DNA of 64,000 nucleotides, from assembly GCA_041166745.1 (NCBI GenBank), contig JBEEGH010000019.1, forward strand, positions 193,672 to 257,671. The letters are read 5' to 3'. The DNA comes from DASUCS01 sp041166745. Lineage in GTDB: Bacteria; Actinomycetota; Acidimicrobiia; Acidimicrobiales; JACDCH01. The notes beneath the pieces are model-generated. The model had not been told where the DNA came from and did not search any database. It saw only the letters and a program-made list of their open reading frames with translations. The position numbers and the translations under genes were made by a program. Of the stretch, positions 33,916 to 41,402 are shown in pieces; positions within the stretch are counted from its first letter, which is position 1, and each line of letters opens with the position of its first letter.

Positions 33916-34754
33916 GGCTCGTCTATCTCGGGACCCCCCAGATGGCAGTGCCCACGTTGCGGGCGCTGGTGGAGGCCGGCCACGACGTCGCCCTCGTCGT
34001 GACCGCGGCGGACAAGCGGCGCGGGCGCGGCGGTGCGTTGTTGCCGAGTCCCGTGAAGGCGGCCGCGCTCGAGCTCGGGCTGCCTGTCACGGATCGCATC
34101 GACGATCTGCTCGACATCGTTCCGCCGGCAGAGCTCGGTGTGGTCGTGGCCTACGGGCGCCTCATCAAGCCGCACATTCTCGACGCCGTTCCGATGATCA
34201 ACGTCCACTTCTCGCTGTTGCCGCGCTGGCGGGGGGCGGCGCCCCTGGAGCGGGCCATTCTCGCCGGCGACGAGCGCACCGGCGTCTGCATCATGGACAT
34301 CGAAGAGGGGCTCGATACCGGAGCGGTCTATCGGTGCACCGAGGTCGTCATCGATCCGGACGCGTCGGCTGATGAGTTGCGCGCCGACCTCGTGGATGCG
34401 GGCACGAGGCTCGTTCTCGACGTGCTCGACAACGGCTTGGGCACGCCGACTCCGCAATCCGGTGAGCCCGTGTATGCGCACAAGATCCAGCCGGCTGAAC
34501 TCCAGCTCGACTGGACGAAGCCCGCAATCGATCTGCATCGGCTCGTGCGCCTCGGCGGCGCATGGACGACGCACGACGGCAAGCGCTTGAAGGTGCAGCG
34601 CACCGCGCTACCGGCCGGCACCGGTGTTGTGGTCCCTACGGGAACGGAGCCGATCGAGCTCGTCGAGGTACAGCCAGAAGGAAAGCCGCGTATGCCCGCC
34701 CGGGCGTGGGCGAACGGTGCGCACTGGCACGACGGCGACGTTCTCGGGACGTGA
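33912..34754 (+). CDS. fmt: Methionyl-tRNA formyltransferase
   Basis: A 280-residue enzyme that formylates initiator Met-tRNA. The formyl-transfer domain has LVYLGTPQMAVPTLRAL and the family loop NVHFSLLPRWRGAAPLERAI; DIEEGLDTGAVY is also typical. The C-terminal tRNA-binding barrel is present but short, making the protein about 30 residues shorter than E. coli Fmt. The TTG start at 33912 overlaps the def stop (TTGA), and the stop overlaps the rsmB GTG. Confidence 0.95.
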   Translation: MRLVYLGTPQMAVPTLRALVEAGHDVALVVTAADKRRGRGGALLPSPVKAAALELGLPVTDRIDDLLDIVPPAELGVVVAYGRLIKPHILDAVPMINVHFSLLPRWRGAAPLERAILAGDERTGVCIMDIEEGLDTGAVYRCTEVVIDPDASADELRADLVDAGTRLVLDVLDNGLGTPTPQSGEPVYAHKIQPAELQLDWTKPAIDLHRLVRLGGAWTTHDGKRLKVQRTALPAGTGVVVPTGTEPIELVEVQPEGKPRMPARAWANGAHWHDGDVLGT

Positions 34755-35854
34755 CGGCACGCGCGGTCGCGCTGAAGGCGCTCGGGCGAATCGAGGCAGA
34801 AGGGGCCTACGCCAACCTCGCGGTACCGGGCGAGCTGGCCCACTCCGAGCTCGACGAGCGCGATCGGCGGTTCGTCACCGAGCTCGTGTACGGCACGACC
34901 CGCATGCAGCGCGCCTGCGACTTCCTCGTCGATCGGTTCCTGTTGCGTCCGGTGACTGCCGACGTGCGCCGGATCCTCCGGCTCGGCGCGTACCAGCTCC
35001 ACTACGCCGAAGTTCCTCCGCACGCGGCCGTCGGCGAGACGGTCATCCTCGCCCCGCAAAAGGTGCGCGGCCTCGTCAACGCCGTGCTCCGTCGGGTGGC
35101 CGACACCGCGGTCGAATGGCCCGACGAAGCCACGCGCCTCAGCTATCCCGACTGGATCGTCGACCGTCTTCGAACGGATCTCGGTGACGACGACGCGGTC
35201 GCCGCGCTCGAGCAGATGAACGAGCGGGCCGAGAAGACCGTGCGCGACGACGGCTACGTGCAGGACCGCGCGTCACAACAGGTCGCCGAGCTGGTCGGTG
35301 CGCGTCCAGGCGAGTTGATCGCCGATCTGTGCGCCGCGCCCGGAGGCAAGGCGACCGCGATCGCGTCGTCGGGCGCAACCGTGATCGCCGCGGACATCCA
35401 TCCGAAGCGAGCATCGATCATCGCGGAGAACGGGCTGCAAACGGTCGTCGTTGCCGATGCTCGGCAACCTCCCTTCTCGCGGCAATCGTTCGATCGCGTC
35501 CTCGTGGACGCACCGTGTTCGGGGCTCGGCGCATTGCGCCGTCGACCCGACGCGCGTTGGCGAATCGAGCCGGGAGATGTCGATCGTTTGGCGGTGCTGC
35601 AACGCGAGCTCGTCGATGCCGCGGTCACGCTGCTGCGGCCAGGCGGCGTGCTCATCTACAGCGTGTGCACGTTGACGAAAGCCGAGTCGCTTGGCATCGA
35701 CGAGCATCTCGCCACGCGCCATGCGCAACTCGCACCGATCGACCCGCCGGCTGCTCCATGGCAGCAGTGGGGGAGAGGCGGGCTGCTGTTGCCGCAGACA
35801 GAAGGCACCGACGGGATGACGATCCTGCGGTTACGTTCTCCCGCCAGTGGCTGA
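34751..35854 (+). CDS. rsmB: 16S rRNA m5C methyltransferase RsmB-like (compact form)
   Basis: A 367-residue protein with an N-terminal NusB-like domain (ARAVALKALGRIEAEGAYAN) and a C-terminal m5C methyltransferase domain. The two catalytic Cys motifs are DAPCSGLGALRRRPD and YSVCTLTKAES; the SAM site begins with ADLCAAPGGKATAIA. Between the two domains the usual PLTLRVN-containing segment of about 60 residues is missing: EQMNERAEKTVRDDGYVQDR runs almost directly into the methyltransferase. E. coli RsmB is 429 residues. GTG 34751 overlaps the fmt stop. Function is probably C967 methylation, with the compact linker as the main oddity. Confidence 0.9.
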   Translation: MTARAVALKALGRIEAEGAYANLAVPGELAHSELDERDRRFVTELVYGTTRMQRACDFLVDRFLLRPVTADVRRILRLGAYQLHYAEVPPHAAVGETVILAPQKVRGLVNAVLRRVADTAVEWPDEATRLSYPDWIVDRLRTDLGDDDAVAALEQMNERAEKTVRDDGYVQDRASQQVAELVGARPGELIADLCAAPGGKATAIASSGATVIAADIHPKRASIIAENGLQTVVVADARQPPFSRQSFDRVLVDAPCSGLGALRRRPDARWRIEPGDVDRLAVLQRELVDAAVTLLRPGGVLIYSVCTLTKAESLGIDEHLATRHAQLAPIDPPAAPWQQWGRGGLLLPQTEGTDGMTILRLRSPASG

Positions 35855-36317
35855 TCTCGTCGCGAAGGTGCTCACGGTTTCCGATGGCGTCGTCGCCGGC
35901 ACCCGCGAGGACAAGTCCGGCGACGCAGTCGTCGCCGCGCTCACCGACGCCGGCTTCCGCGTCGTCGATCGACGCGTCACCGCCGATGGCGTGGAGTCCG
36001 TAGCGGCCGCGGTCGTCGAGTTGTGCGACGGATTCGCGGGCCTCGTCGTCACCACTGGCGGAACCGGATTCGGTCCGCGTGATCTCACACCGGAGGGCAC
36101 CAGGGCCGTCCTCGAACGAGAGGCTCCCGGTTTGGCCGAAGCCATGCGACTCGTCAGCCCGCTGGGACGGTTGTCACGCGCCGTCGCCGGCACGCTCGGC
36201 CAAGCTCTGGTCGTGAACACCCCCGGCTCCAGCAATGGAGCAGTGGAGACGCTCGCTGCGGTGCTCGACGTTGTGCCCCATGCGCTCGACCTTCTCGCTG
36301 GGGGACATCCGCACTGA
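35847..36317 (+). CDS. MogA/MoaB-family molybdopterin biosynthesis protein
   Basis: A 156-residue MoCF-domain protein. VLTVSDGVVAGTREDKSGD and the signature TTGGTGFGPRDLTPEGTR are diagnostic for the family, which adenylylates molybdopterin before metal insertion. NTPGSSNGAVETLAAVLDVV closes the domain. MogA and MoaB cannot be told apart reliably here. No other molybdenum cofactor genes are in the window. The start overlaps the rsmB stop, and ribD follows after 21 bases. Confidence 0.9.
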   Translation: MADLVAKVLTVSDGVVAGTREDKSGDAVVAALTDAGFRVVDRRVTADGVESVAAAVVELCDGFAGLVVTTGGTGFGPRDLTPEGTRAVLEREAPGLAEAMRLVSPLGRLSRAVAGTLGQALVVNTPGSSNGAVETLAAVLDVVPHALDLLAGGHPH

Positions 36318-36322
36318 ACCCG

Positions 36323-36328
36323 TACAAT
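36323..36328 (+). promoter_or_regulatory. Putative -10 of the riboflavin operon
   Basis: TACAAT at 36323-36328 is the best -10 match near ribD and lies 10 bases before its GTG start, so the leader would be only a few bases. No clear -35 is visible, and the space is far too short for an FMN riboswitch. Confidence 0.35.
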
Positions 36329-36338
36329 CCCGGGGACC

Positions 36339-37337
36339 GTGCAGGCTGACGAAACCATGATGAGTCGGGCGATCGAGCTCGCCGCTGGCGTACGACCGAT
36401 CACGTCGCCCAATCCCTGGGTCGGCGCCGTGCTCGTCACCCGCGACGGCTCCACGTTCGATGGTGCGACGGAGCGGCCGGGTGGCCGCCATGCCGAGATC
36501 GTCGCCCTGGATGCGGCTCACGCTGCGGGCGCAGATGTCGACGGGGCGACGATGTTCACCACCCTCGAGCCGTGCTCCCATCACGGCCGCACGCCCCCGT
36601 GCACCGATGCGCTCATCGCTGCCGGTGTCGGGCGCGTGGTTGTGGGCATCGAGGATCCAGACACGAACGTCGCCGGGCGGGGCGTCGAAAAGCTGCGAGC
36701 CGCAGGACGCACGGTGGACGTGGGCGTTTCCGCCGACAAGGTGCAGGCCCAGCTGGCGCCGTACGTCAAACATCGCACGACCGGTCGCCCGTGGGTTCTC
36801 CTGAAGCTGGCGGCGTCACTCGATGGCCGAACGGCGGCGCCCGACGGCTCGAGTCAATGGATCACCGGTTCGGCCGCTCGTGCCGATTCACATCGCCTGC
36901 GCGCCGAGAGCGACGCGGTGATCGTCGGTGCCGGCACGGTGCGGGCCGACGACCCGGCCCTCACTGTGCGCGACGCGGCTGGCAACGACCCGTTGCGCGT
37001 CGTGCTCGGCCTGGCGCCCGAGGGTGCGCGCGTGCACCCGTGCGTCGAGCTCCAGGGCGCCCTGCCCGACGTGCTCGACGAGCTCGGCCGAATGGGAGTC
37101 GTGCAGGCGATGGTCGAAGGCGGCGCAACCGTTGCGGGGGCATTCCATCGCGAGGGCCTCGTCGATCGCTACGTGTTGTATCTCGCGTCTGTCTTGTTCG
37201 GTGGCGACGATGCCCGCCCACTCTTCGCGGGCCCGGGCGCGTCGACCATCGACGACGTGTGGCGGGGACGCATCACCAACGTCGAACAGCTCGGCGACGA
37301 TCTGAAAGTCGAGATGGAGCCATGTACACCGGGATAG
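36339..37337 (+). CDS. ribD: Bifunctional diaminohydroxyphosphoribosylaminopyrimidine deaminase / 5-amino-6-(5-phosphoribosylamino)uracil reductase
   Basis: A 332-residue two-domain enzyme for steps 2 and 3 of riboflavin synthesis. The deaminase domain has the zinc motif RHAEIVAL and EPCSHHGRTPPC. The reductase domain (from about residue 148, RPWVLLKLAASLDGRTA) has AESDAVIVGAGTVRADDPALTVR and VEGGATVAGAF. GTG 36339 is the start. It overlaps the riboflavin synthase gene by 16 bases. Confidence 0.97.
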   Translation: MQADETMMSRAIELAAGVRPITSPNPWVGAVLVTRDGSTFDGATERPGGRHAEIVALDAAHAAGADVDGATMFTTLEPCSHHGRTPPCTDALIAAGVGRVVVGIEDPDTNVAGRGVEKLRAAGRTVDVGVSADKVQAQLAPYVKHRTTGRPWVLLKLAASLDGRTAAPDGSSQWITGSAARADSHRLRAESDAVIVGAGTVRADDPALTVRDAAGNDPLRVVLGLAPEGARVHPCVELQGALPDVLDELGRMGVVQAMVEGGATVAGAFHREGLVDRYVLYLASVLFGGDDARPLFAGPGASTIDDVWRGRITNVEQLGDDLKVEMEPCTPG

Positions 37338-37924
37338 TCGAGGAGCTCGGTTCGGTTGCGGCCCGCAGCAACGGAAGACTCCGCATCAACGCTTCACTCG
37401 TGCTCGAAGACGTGTCCATGGGCGCGTCGCTCGCCGTCAACGGGGTGTGTCTCACAGTTGTCGATTGGGGAGCCGAAGGCGAGGCGGCCTGCGACAAGCC
37501 GTCGTGGTGGGAGGCCGACGTTTCCGACGAGACCTTCCAACGAAGCGCCCTCGGCTCGTTGCACGTGGGCGACCCTGTCAACCTCGAGCGGCCGGTGCGA
37601 TTCAGCGATCGGCTCGGTGGCCATCTCGTCCAAGGTCACGTCGACGGCATCGGCGAGATCGTCGAGCCCGCACCGAATCTGCGGGTCAGCGTGCACGACC
37701 GCGAGCTCCTCCGCTACGTGATCGAGAAGGGCTCGATCACCGTCGACGGCATCAGCCTCACGATCGTCAAGGTGCTCGACGATGGCTTCACGGTCGCGCT
37801 CATTCCCCACACGACCGTGGTCACGACACTCGGTTCGAAGGGCCCCGGCGCGCTGGTGAACCTCGAAGTCGACATGACCGCCAAATACGTCGAGCGACTC
37901 CTCGCATGGAAGAGTGCTGACTGA
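37322..37924 (+). CDS. ribE: Riboflavin synthase, alpha chain
   Basis: A 200-residue enzyme made of two similar beta-barrel repeats, MYTGIVEELGSV...SLAVNGVCLTVV and GHLVQGHVDGIGEI...SITVDGISLTIV, as expected. It converts two molecules of 6,7-dimethyl-8-ribityllumazine into riboflavin. ATG 37322 gives the exact family N-terminus. Also called ribC in some genomes. The last base overlaps the ribBA ATG. Confidence 0.97.
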   Translation: MYTGIVEELGSVAARSNGRLRINASLVLEDVSMGASLAVNGVCLTVVDWGAEGEAACDKPSWWEADVSDETFQRSALGSLHVGDPVNLERPVRFSDRLGGHLVQGHVDGIGEIVEPAPNLRVSVHDRELLRYVIEKGSITVDGISLTIVKVLDDGFTVALIPHTTVVTTLGSKGPGALVNLEVDMTAKYVERLLAWKSAD

Positions 37925-39180
37925 TGCCGTTCGCAAAGATCGAAGACGCCGTGGCCGCCATCGGGCGCGGCGAGATCGTGGTCGTCGTCGACGACGAAGA
38001 CCGGGAGAACGAAGGCGACCTCGTCATGGCGGCCGAGTTCGTGACGGCCGACAAGATCGCGTTCTTCCTGCACCACACGTCGGGCTACATCTGCGCACCG
38101 ATCACGAGCGAGCGGGCACGCGAGCTCGAGCTCAATGCGATGGTGGCGCAGAACACCGAGAGCCAGCGGACCGCGTTTCTCGTTTCGGTGGACTACATCC
38201 ACGGCACGTCGACGGGCATCTCAGCCTGGGACCGCGCCGCGACGATCGCCGCGCTCGTTGATCCGGCGACTCGACCCGACGACCTCGCGCGACCCGGCCA
38301 CATCCTGCCGCTCGAAGCCCGTGAAGGTGGTGTGCTGAAGCGGGCCGGCCACACGGAGGCGACGGTCGACCTCGCACGGCTCGCGGGGCTCTATCCCGCG
38401 GGCGTCCTGTGCGAGATCGTCGACGAGAAGAAGATGGACATGGCGCGCGCTCCCGAGCTCGAGAAGTTCGCGGACAAGCACGGCCTCCTCTTCATCACGA
38501 TCGCCGATCTCATCCGGTATCGGCGCAAACACGAGAAGTTGGTCCGCCGGTTGGCCGAGGCCCCGATCCCGACCGAGTTCGGTGAGTTCCGGTGCATCGT
38601 GTTCGAGTCGGTGCTCGACGGCGAGCAACACCTTGCCTTCGTGCGGGGCGACGTGCAGGGCGCCGAGAACGTCCTCGTCCGCGTGCACAGCGAGTGTCTC
38701 ACCGGCGACGTGTTCGGGTCCCTGCGCTGCGAGTGCGGTGTGCAGCTGGCGGCATCGCTCGAGAAGGTCGCCGAGGAGGAGCTCGGCGCGGTCGTGTACC
38801 TGCGCGGCCATGAAGGCCGCGGCATCGGCATCGGCCACAAGATTCGGGCGTATGGGTTGCAGGACAAGGGCGCTGACACCGTCGATGCCAACCTGCAGCT
38901 TGGCTTGCCCGCGGACAGCCGCGAGTACGGCATCGGTGCCCAGATCCTCGCCGATCTCGGCATCACGACCATGCGGCTGATGACGAACAACCCGGCCAAG
39001 CTCGGCGGCCTCGAAGGTTTCGGCCTCGAGATCGTCGAACGGGTTCCGCTCGAGATCGAGTCCAACCCCTACAACGAGCACTACCTCCGCACGAAGCGCG
39101 AGCGGATGGGCCATCTCCTCGCCGAGTTCACCGACCCTGACGAAGCCGCGAAGCCGAAAGACGAAGTCGATGTCACGTGA
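37924..39180 (+). CDS. ribBA: Bifunctional 3,4-dihydroxy-2-butanone-4-phosphate synthase / GTP cyclohydrolase II
   Basis: A 418-residue fusion of the two entry enzymes of riboflavin synthesis. The RibB half has VVVVDDEDRENEGDLVMAAE and GHTEATVDLARLAGL. The RibA half (from about residue 215) has the zinc cysteines in CLTGDVFGSLRCECGVQ and YLRGHEGRGIG. Both halves look intact, unlike some actinobacterial paralogues with a dead half. The gene overlaps ribH by 11 bases. Confidence 0.97.
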   Translation: MPFAKIEDAVAAIGRGEIVVVVDDEDRENEGDLVMAAEFVTADKIAFFLHHTSGYICAPITSERARELELNAMVAQNTESQRTAFLVSVDYIHGTSTGISAWDRAATIAALVDPATRPDDLARPGHILPLEAREGGVLKRAGHTEATVDLARLAGLYPAGVLCEIVDEKKMDMARAPELEKFADKHGLLFITIADLIRYRRKHEKLVRRLAEAPIPTEFGEFRCIVFESVLDGEQHLAFVRGDVQGAENVLVRVHSECLTGDVFGSLRCECGVQLAASLEKVAEEELGAVVYLRGHEGRGIGIGHKIRAYGLQDKGADTVDANLQLGLPADSREYGIGAQILADLGITTMRLMTNNPAKLGGLEGFGLEIVERVPLEIESNPYNEHYLRTKRERMGHLLAEFTDPDEAAKPKDEVDVT

Positions 39181-39667
39181 TGTCGTTGCCAGCAACCGGG
39201 AGCAACCCTCGCTCGACGGTCTCGGGCTGCGGGTTGTCATCGCGTGCGCCCGATTCAATGATCACGTGACCGTCCGCCTTCTCGAGGGCGCGCGCCGGGG
39301 GCTGGCCGAGTGCAAGGTCGACGATGCCGACGTGACCGAAGTGTGGGTTCCTGGCGCGTTCGAGCTCCCACTGATGGCAAAGACGTTCGCCGAGTCCGGT
39401 GAGGTCGACGCTGTCATCTGCATCGGGTGCGTGATCCGGGGTGAGACCGCGCACTTCGAGCTCGTGGCCGGGCAAGCGGCCGCCGGCATCCAACGAGTGG
39501 GCCTCGACACCGGCGTCCCGATCGTCTTCGGGGTCCTCACGACCGAGAACCTCGAGCAGGCCCTCGCCCGATCTGCAGAGCCGGGCGGCGAGAACGCCGG
39601 CGAAGACGGAGCCCGCACCGCCGTCGAAATGGCGAGATTGATCGCCACGATCTCGATGAGAGACTGA
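39170..39667 (+). CDS. ribH: 6,7-dimethyl-8-ribityllumazine synthase
   Basis: A 165-residue lumazine synthase. Signatures are VVIACARFNDHVTVRLLEGA, VWVPGAFELPLMAK and CIGCVIRGETAHFELVAG (the catalytic His is in the last block), followed by VPIVFGVLTTENLEQAL. It condenses the RibD and RibB products to give the substrate of riboflavin synthase. The protein assembles into pentamers or 60-mers. With ribD, ribE and ribBA this completes the pathway in one operon. Confidence 0.97.
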   Translation: MSRDVVASNREQPSLDGLGLRVVIACARFNDHVTVRLLEGARRGLAECKVDDADVTEVWVPGAFELPLMAKTFAESGEVDAVICIGCVIRGETAHFELVAGQAAAGIQRVGLDTGVPIVFGVLTTENLEQALARSAEPGGENAGEDGARTAVEMARLIATISMRD

Positions 39668-39671
39668 GTCG

Positions 39672-40547
39672 ATGCTGAAGCTCGTGCTGCCCAAGGGGTC
39701 GCTGGAAAAGGCGACCCTCGAGCTGTTCGAGGCGGCCGATTTGAGCGTCATCCGCTCGTCCGACGTCGACTACAAGGCGACGATCGACGATCCGCGTATC
39801 GACGAGGTCCGCATTCTCCGGCCGCAGGAGATCCCGCAGTACGTGGCAGACGGGCTCTTCGATCTGGGTGTCACCGGCCGCGACTGGATCGAGGAGACCG
39901 CGAGCGACGTCGTGACGCTCGGCGAGCTGCAGTACTCGAAAGCCTCGGCCAGCCCGTTCCGCATCGTCCTCGCGGTTCCGCGCGATTCCTCCGTCGAGCG
40001 CGTGGAAGATCTGCACGACGGCGTGCGCGTCGCCTCCGAGTACCCCGAGCTCACCCGGAGGTTCTTCGAGAAGCGGGGGATCGACGCCGACATCCGTCTC
40101 TCGTACGGCGCCACCGAAGCCAAGGTTCCCGACATCGTCGACTGCATCGTCGACGGTACCGAGACCGGACGAGCGATCCGTGCCGCCGGTCTCAAGGTCA
40201 TCGACACGCTGCTCACGTCGTACACCGAGCTGATCGCCAACCCGGCGAGCCACGACGACCCGCACAAGGCGCACGCGATGGGCCAGCTGCTCACGCTGCT
40301 GCAGGGCACCCTCGAAGCGCGCAGCAAGGTGCTCGTGAAGCTGAACGTGTCGGCCGCGGACCTCGATGCGGTCATCGCGCTCGTACCGTCGATGAAGTCG
40401 CCGACGGTCTCCGAGCTGTTCGGCGGCGGTGGCTATGCGATCGAAACTGTCGTGCCGAAAGCCACGATCAACACGCTGATCCCCGCCCTCAAGGACGCCG
40501 GCGCCACTGACATCATCGAACTGCCACTGGCCAAGATCGTCCACTGA
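39672..40547 (+). CDS. hisG: ATP phosphoribosyltransferase, long form
   Basis: A 291-residue HisG that starts histidine synthesis. The catalytic part begins MLKLVLPKGSLEKATLELFEAAD and includes GLFDLGVTGRDWIEE and the PRPP loop region IVDGTETGRAIRAAGLKV. The last 75 residues (NVSAADLDAVIALVPSMKSP) are the ACT-like regulatory domain of the long form that binds histidine, so no hisZ is needed. In many actinobacteria hisE lies just before hisG; here hisG follows ribH by 4 bases, and no other his gene is in the window. Confidence 0.95.
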   Translation: MLKLVLPKGSLEKATLELFEAADLSVIRSSDVDYKATIDDPRIDEVRILRPQEIPQYVADGLFDLGVTGRDWIEETASDVVTLGELQYSKASASPFRIVLAVPRDSSVERVEDLHDGVRVASEYPELTRRFFEKRGIDADIRLSYGATEAKVPDIVDCIVDGTETGRAIRAAGLKVIDTLLTSYTELIANPASHDDPHKAHAMGQLLTLLQGTLEARSKVLVKLNVSAADLDAVIALVPSMKSPTVSELFGGGGYAIETVVPKATINTLIPALKDAGATDIIELPLAKIVH

Positions 40548-40557
40548 TGCGAGTGCG

Positions 40558-40761
40558 ATGACAGGCACCGTGTCGAGCTTCGACGACGCCGCCGGGCTCG
40601 GCATGATCACCAGCGATGACGGCAGCGAGTTCGCGTTTCATTGCACGGCCATCGCCGGCGGATCGCGCACGATCGATGTGAACACCGCGGTTGATTTCGA
40701 GCCTCGACCCGCCCGCCACGGCACCTGGGAAGCGGGCTCGGTCACCCCGCAGATTCGCTAG
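40558..40761 (+). CDS. Cold-shock-domain-like small protein
   Basis: A 67-residue protein with the CSD start MTGTVSSFDDAAGLGMITSD and the later strand EFAFHCTAI. The RNP1 motif (KGFGFI) is reduced to GLGMIT, and RNP2 (VFVH) to FAFH, so the aromatic RNA-binding surface is only partly kept. It is a short divergent member of the cold-shock family and may bind single-stranded nucleic acid weakly. It overlaps the convergent DUF1844 gene by 20 bases. Confidence 0.75.
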   Translation: MTGTVSSFDDAAGLGMITSDDGSEFAFHCTAIAGGSRTIDVNTAVDFEPRPARHGTWEAGSVTPQIR

Positions 40762-41143
40762 CTGCGCTGTGCAGCTGGACGTACGCCATGCGCAGCTGGG
40801 CGAGGGCATCGACCAACGTCGGCTCGTTCTCGCCGAGCCGCCCCTTGACCCCTTCGACGATGGCCGCCATGGCATCGATCGCCACCTGGGCCTCGACGAA
40901 ATTCGGCGGCTCGCTCGACAGATGGATCGCCGCGAGCTCGTACATGCCCATGGCGTGATTGGCGACGACCACAGCTGCGGGCACGGCCGCCAGCTGCTGG
41001 CGCACCTGATCCATCTCGGCGGCCATGGCCATCGCTTGCTCCCGCTCCTCGGGTGACAGCCCTGCGAGCGGGTCTTCCTCTGGCGCTGCGGCAGCCTCTT
41101 CTCGTTCGACGCGATGTTCACCATCGGGCGTCCACAACGACAT
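40742..41143 (-). CDS. DUF1844 domain protein
   Basis: A 133-residue protein on the minus strand, starting at ATG 41143 (MSLWTPDGEH). The N-terminal third is acidic and probably disordered (EREEAAAAPEEDP). The body, with LSPEEREQAMAMAAEMDQVR and NHAMGMYELAAIHLS, then EAQVAIDAMAAIVEGVKGRLGE, matches the all-helical DUF1844 family. The function is unknown. The family is often found next to infC in actinobacteria, as here. A longer reading upstream would run across the infC leader and is not credible. Confidence 0.85.
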   Translation of the reverse strand: MSLWTPDGEHRVEREEAAAAPEEDPLAGLSPEEREQAMAMAAEMDQVRQQLAAVPAAVVVANHAMGMYELAAIHLSSEPPNFVEAQVAIDAMAAIVEGVKGRLGENEPTLVDALAQLRMAYVQLHSAASESAG

Positions 41144-41158
41144 GCGTGCTCCAAACTG

Positions 41159-41186
41159 TTGTCGGGGCCAGACCGACTGGTACCCT
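41159..41186 (+). promoter_or_regulatory. Promoter of the infC-rpmI-rplT operon
   Basis: TTGTCG at 41159-41164 and TACCCT at 41181-41186 are separated by 16 bases. Transcription would start near 41193, leaving a leader of about 205 bases before infC. It is one of the better promoter matches in the window. Confidence 0.55.
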
Positions 41187-41271
41187 ACGGCCCACAACTG
41201 AACACCGGAAGTGGGGCAGAGGTACGGCCCCCACCCGGCCACGAGCCGCAAGCGGCAGTGCGCCCGGGTCG

Positions 41272-41402
41272 ATGACCAACCCCAACGGGGACCGTTGCGG
41301 GGCGGGTGTCGGCTCTTCGGCGCCCGCCTTTTGTTGTTCTCAGACCATGAAACCAAGCGTCAGGGAGGACCAACGCGATACATGAGGACTGATCCCAGAT
41401 AG
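41272..41402 (+). other. Two overlapping leader reading frames before infC
   Basis: ATG 41272 opens a 37-codon frame ending at TGA 41383-41385; it contains a Cys-Cys pair and reads through the hairpin at 41301-41328. Its stop overlaps ATG 41382 of a 6-codon frame (MRTDPR) whose TAG (41400-41402) overlaps an ATA at 41399 that is in frame with IF3. A GGGAGG at 41363-41368 lies 13 bases before ATG 41382. The chain of overlaps is seen directly; translation of these frames is inference. Confidence 0.35.
41301..41332 (+). terminator. Terminator-like hairpin in the infC leader (attenuator)
   Basis: Bases 41301-41328 form an 11-bp stem (GGCGGGUGUCG with CGGCGCCCGCC, two G-U pairs) with a six-base loop, followed by TTTT and TGTTGTT. 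This has the form of an intrinsic terminator inside the leader of infC, about 70 bases before the coding region. It probably acts as an attenuator of IF3-L35-L20 expression. Confidence 0.65.

Noticed and set aside
36318..36338. FMN riboswitch before ribD
   Set aside because: Only 21 bases separate the genes and none of the RFN motifs are present there or in the end of the preceding gene.
41272..41385. A real protein gene in the infC leader
   Set aside because: It has no ribosome site and no recognised sequence; it is kept only as a possible leader frame, not as a functional protein.
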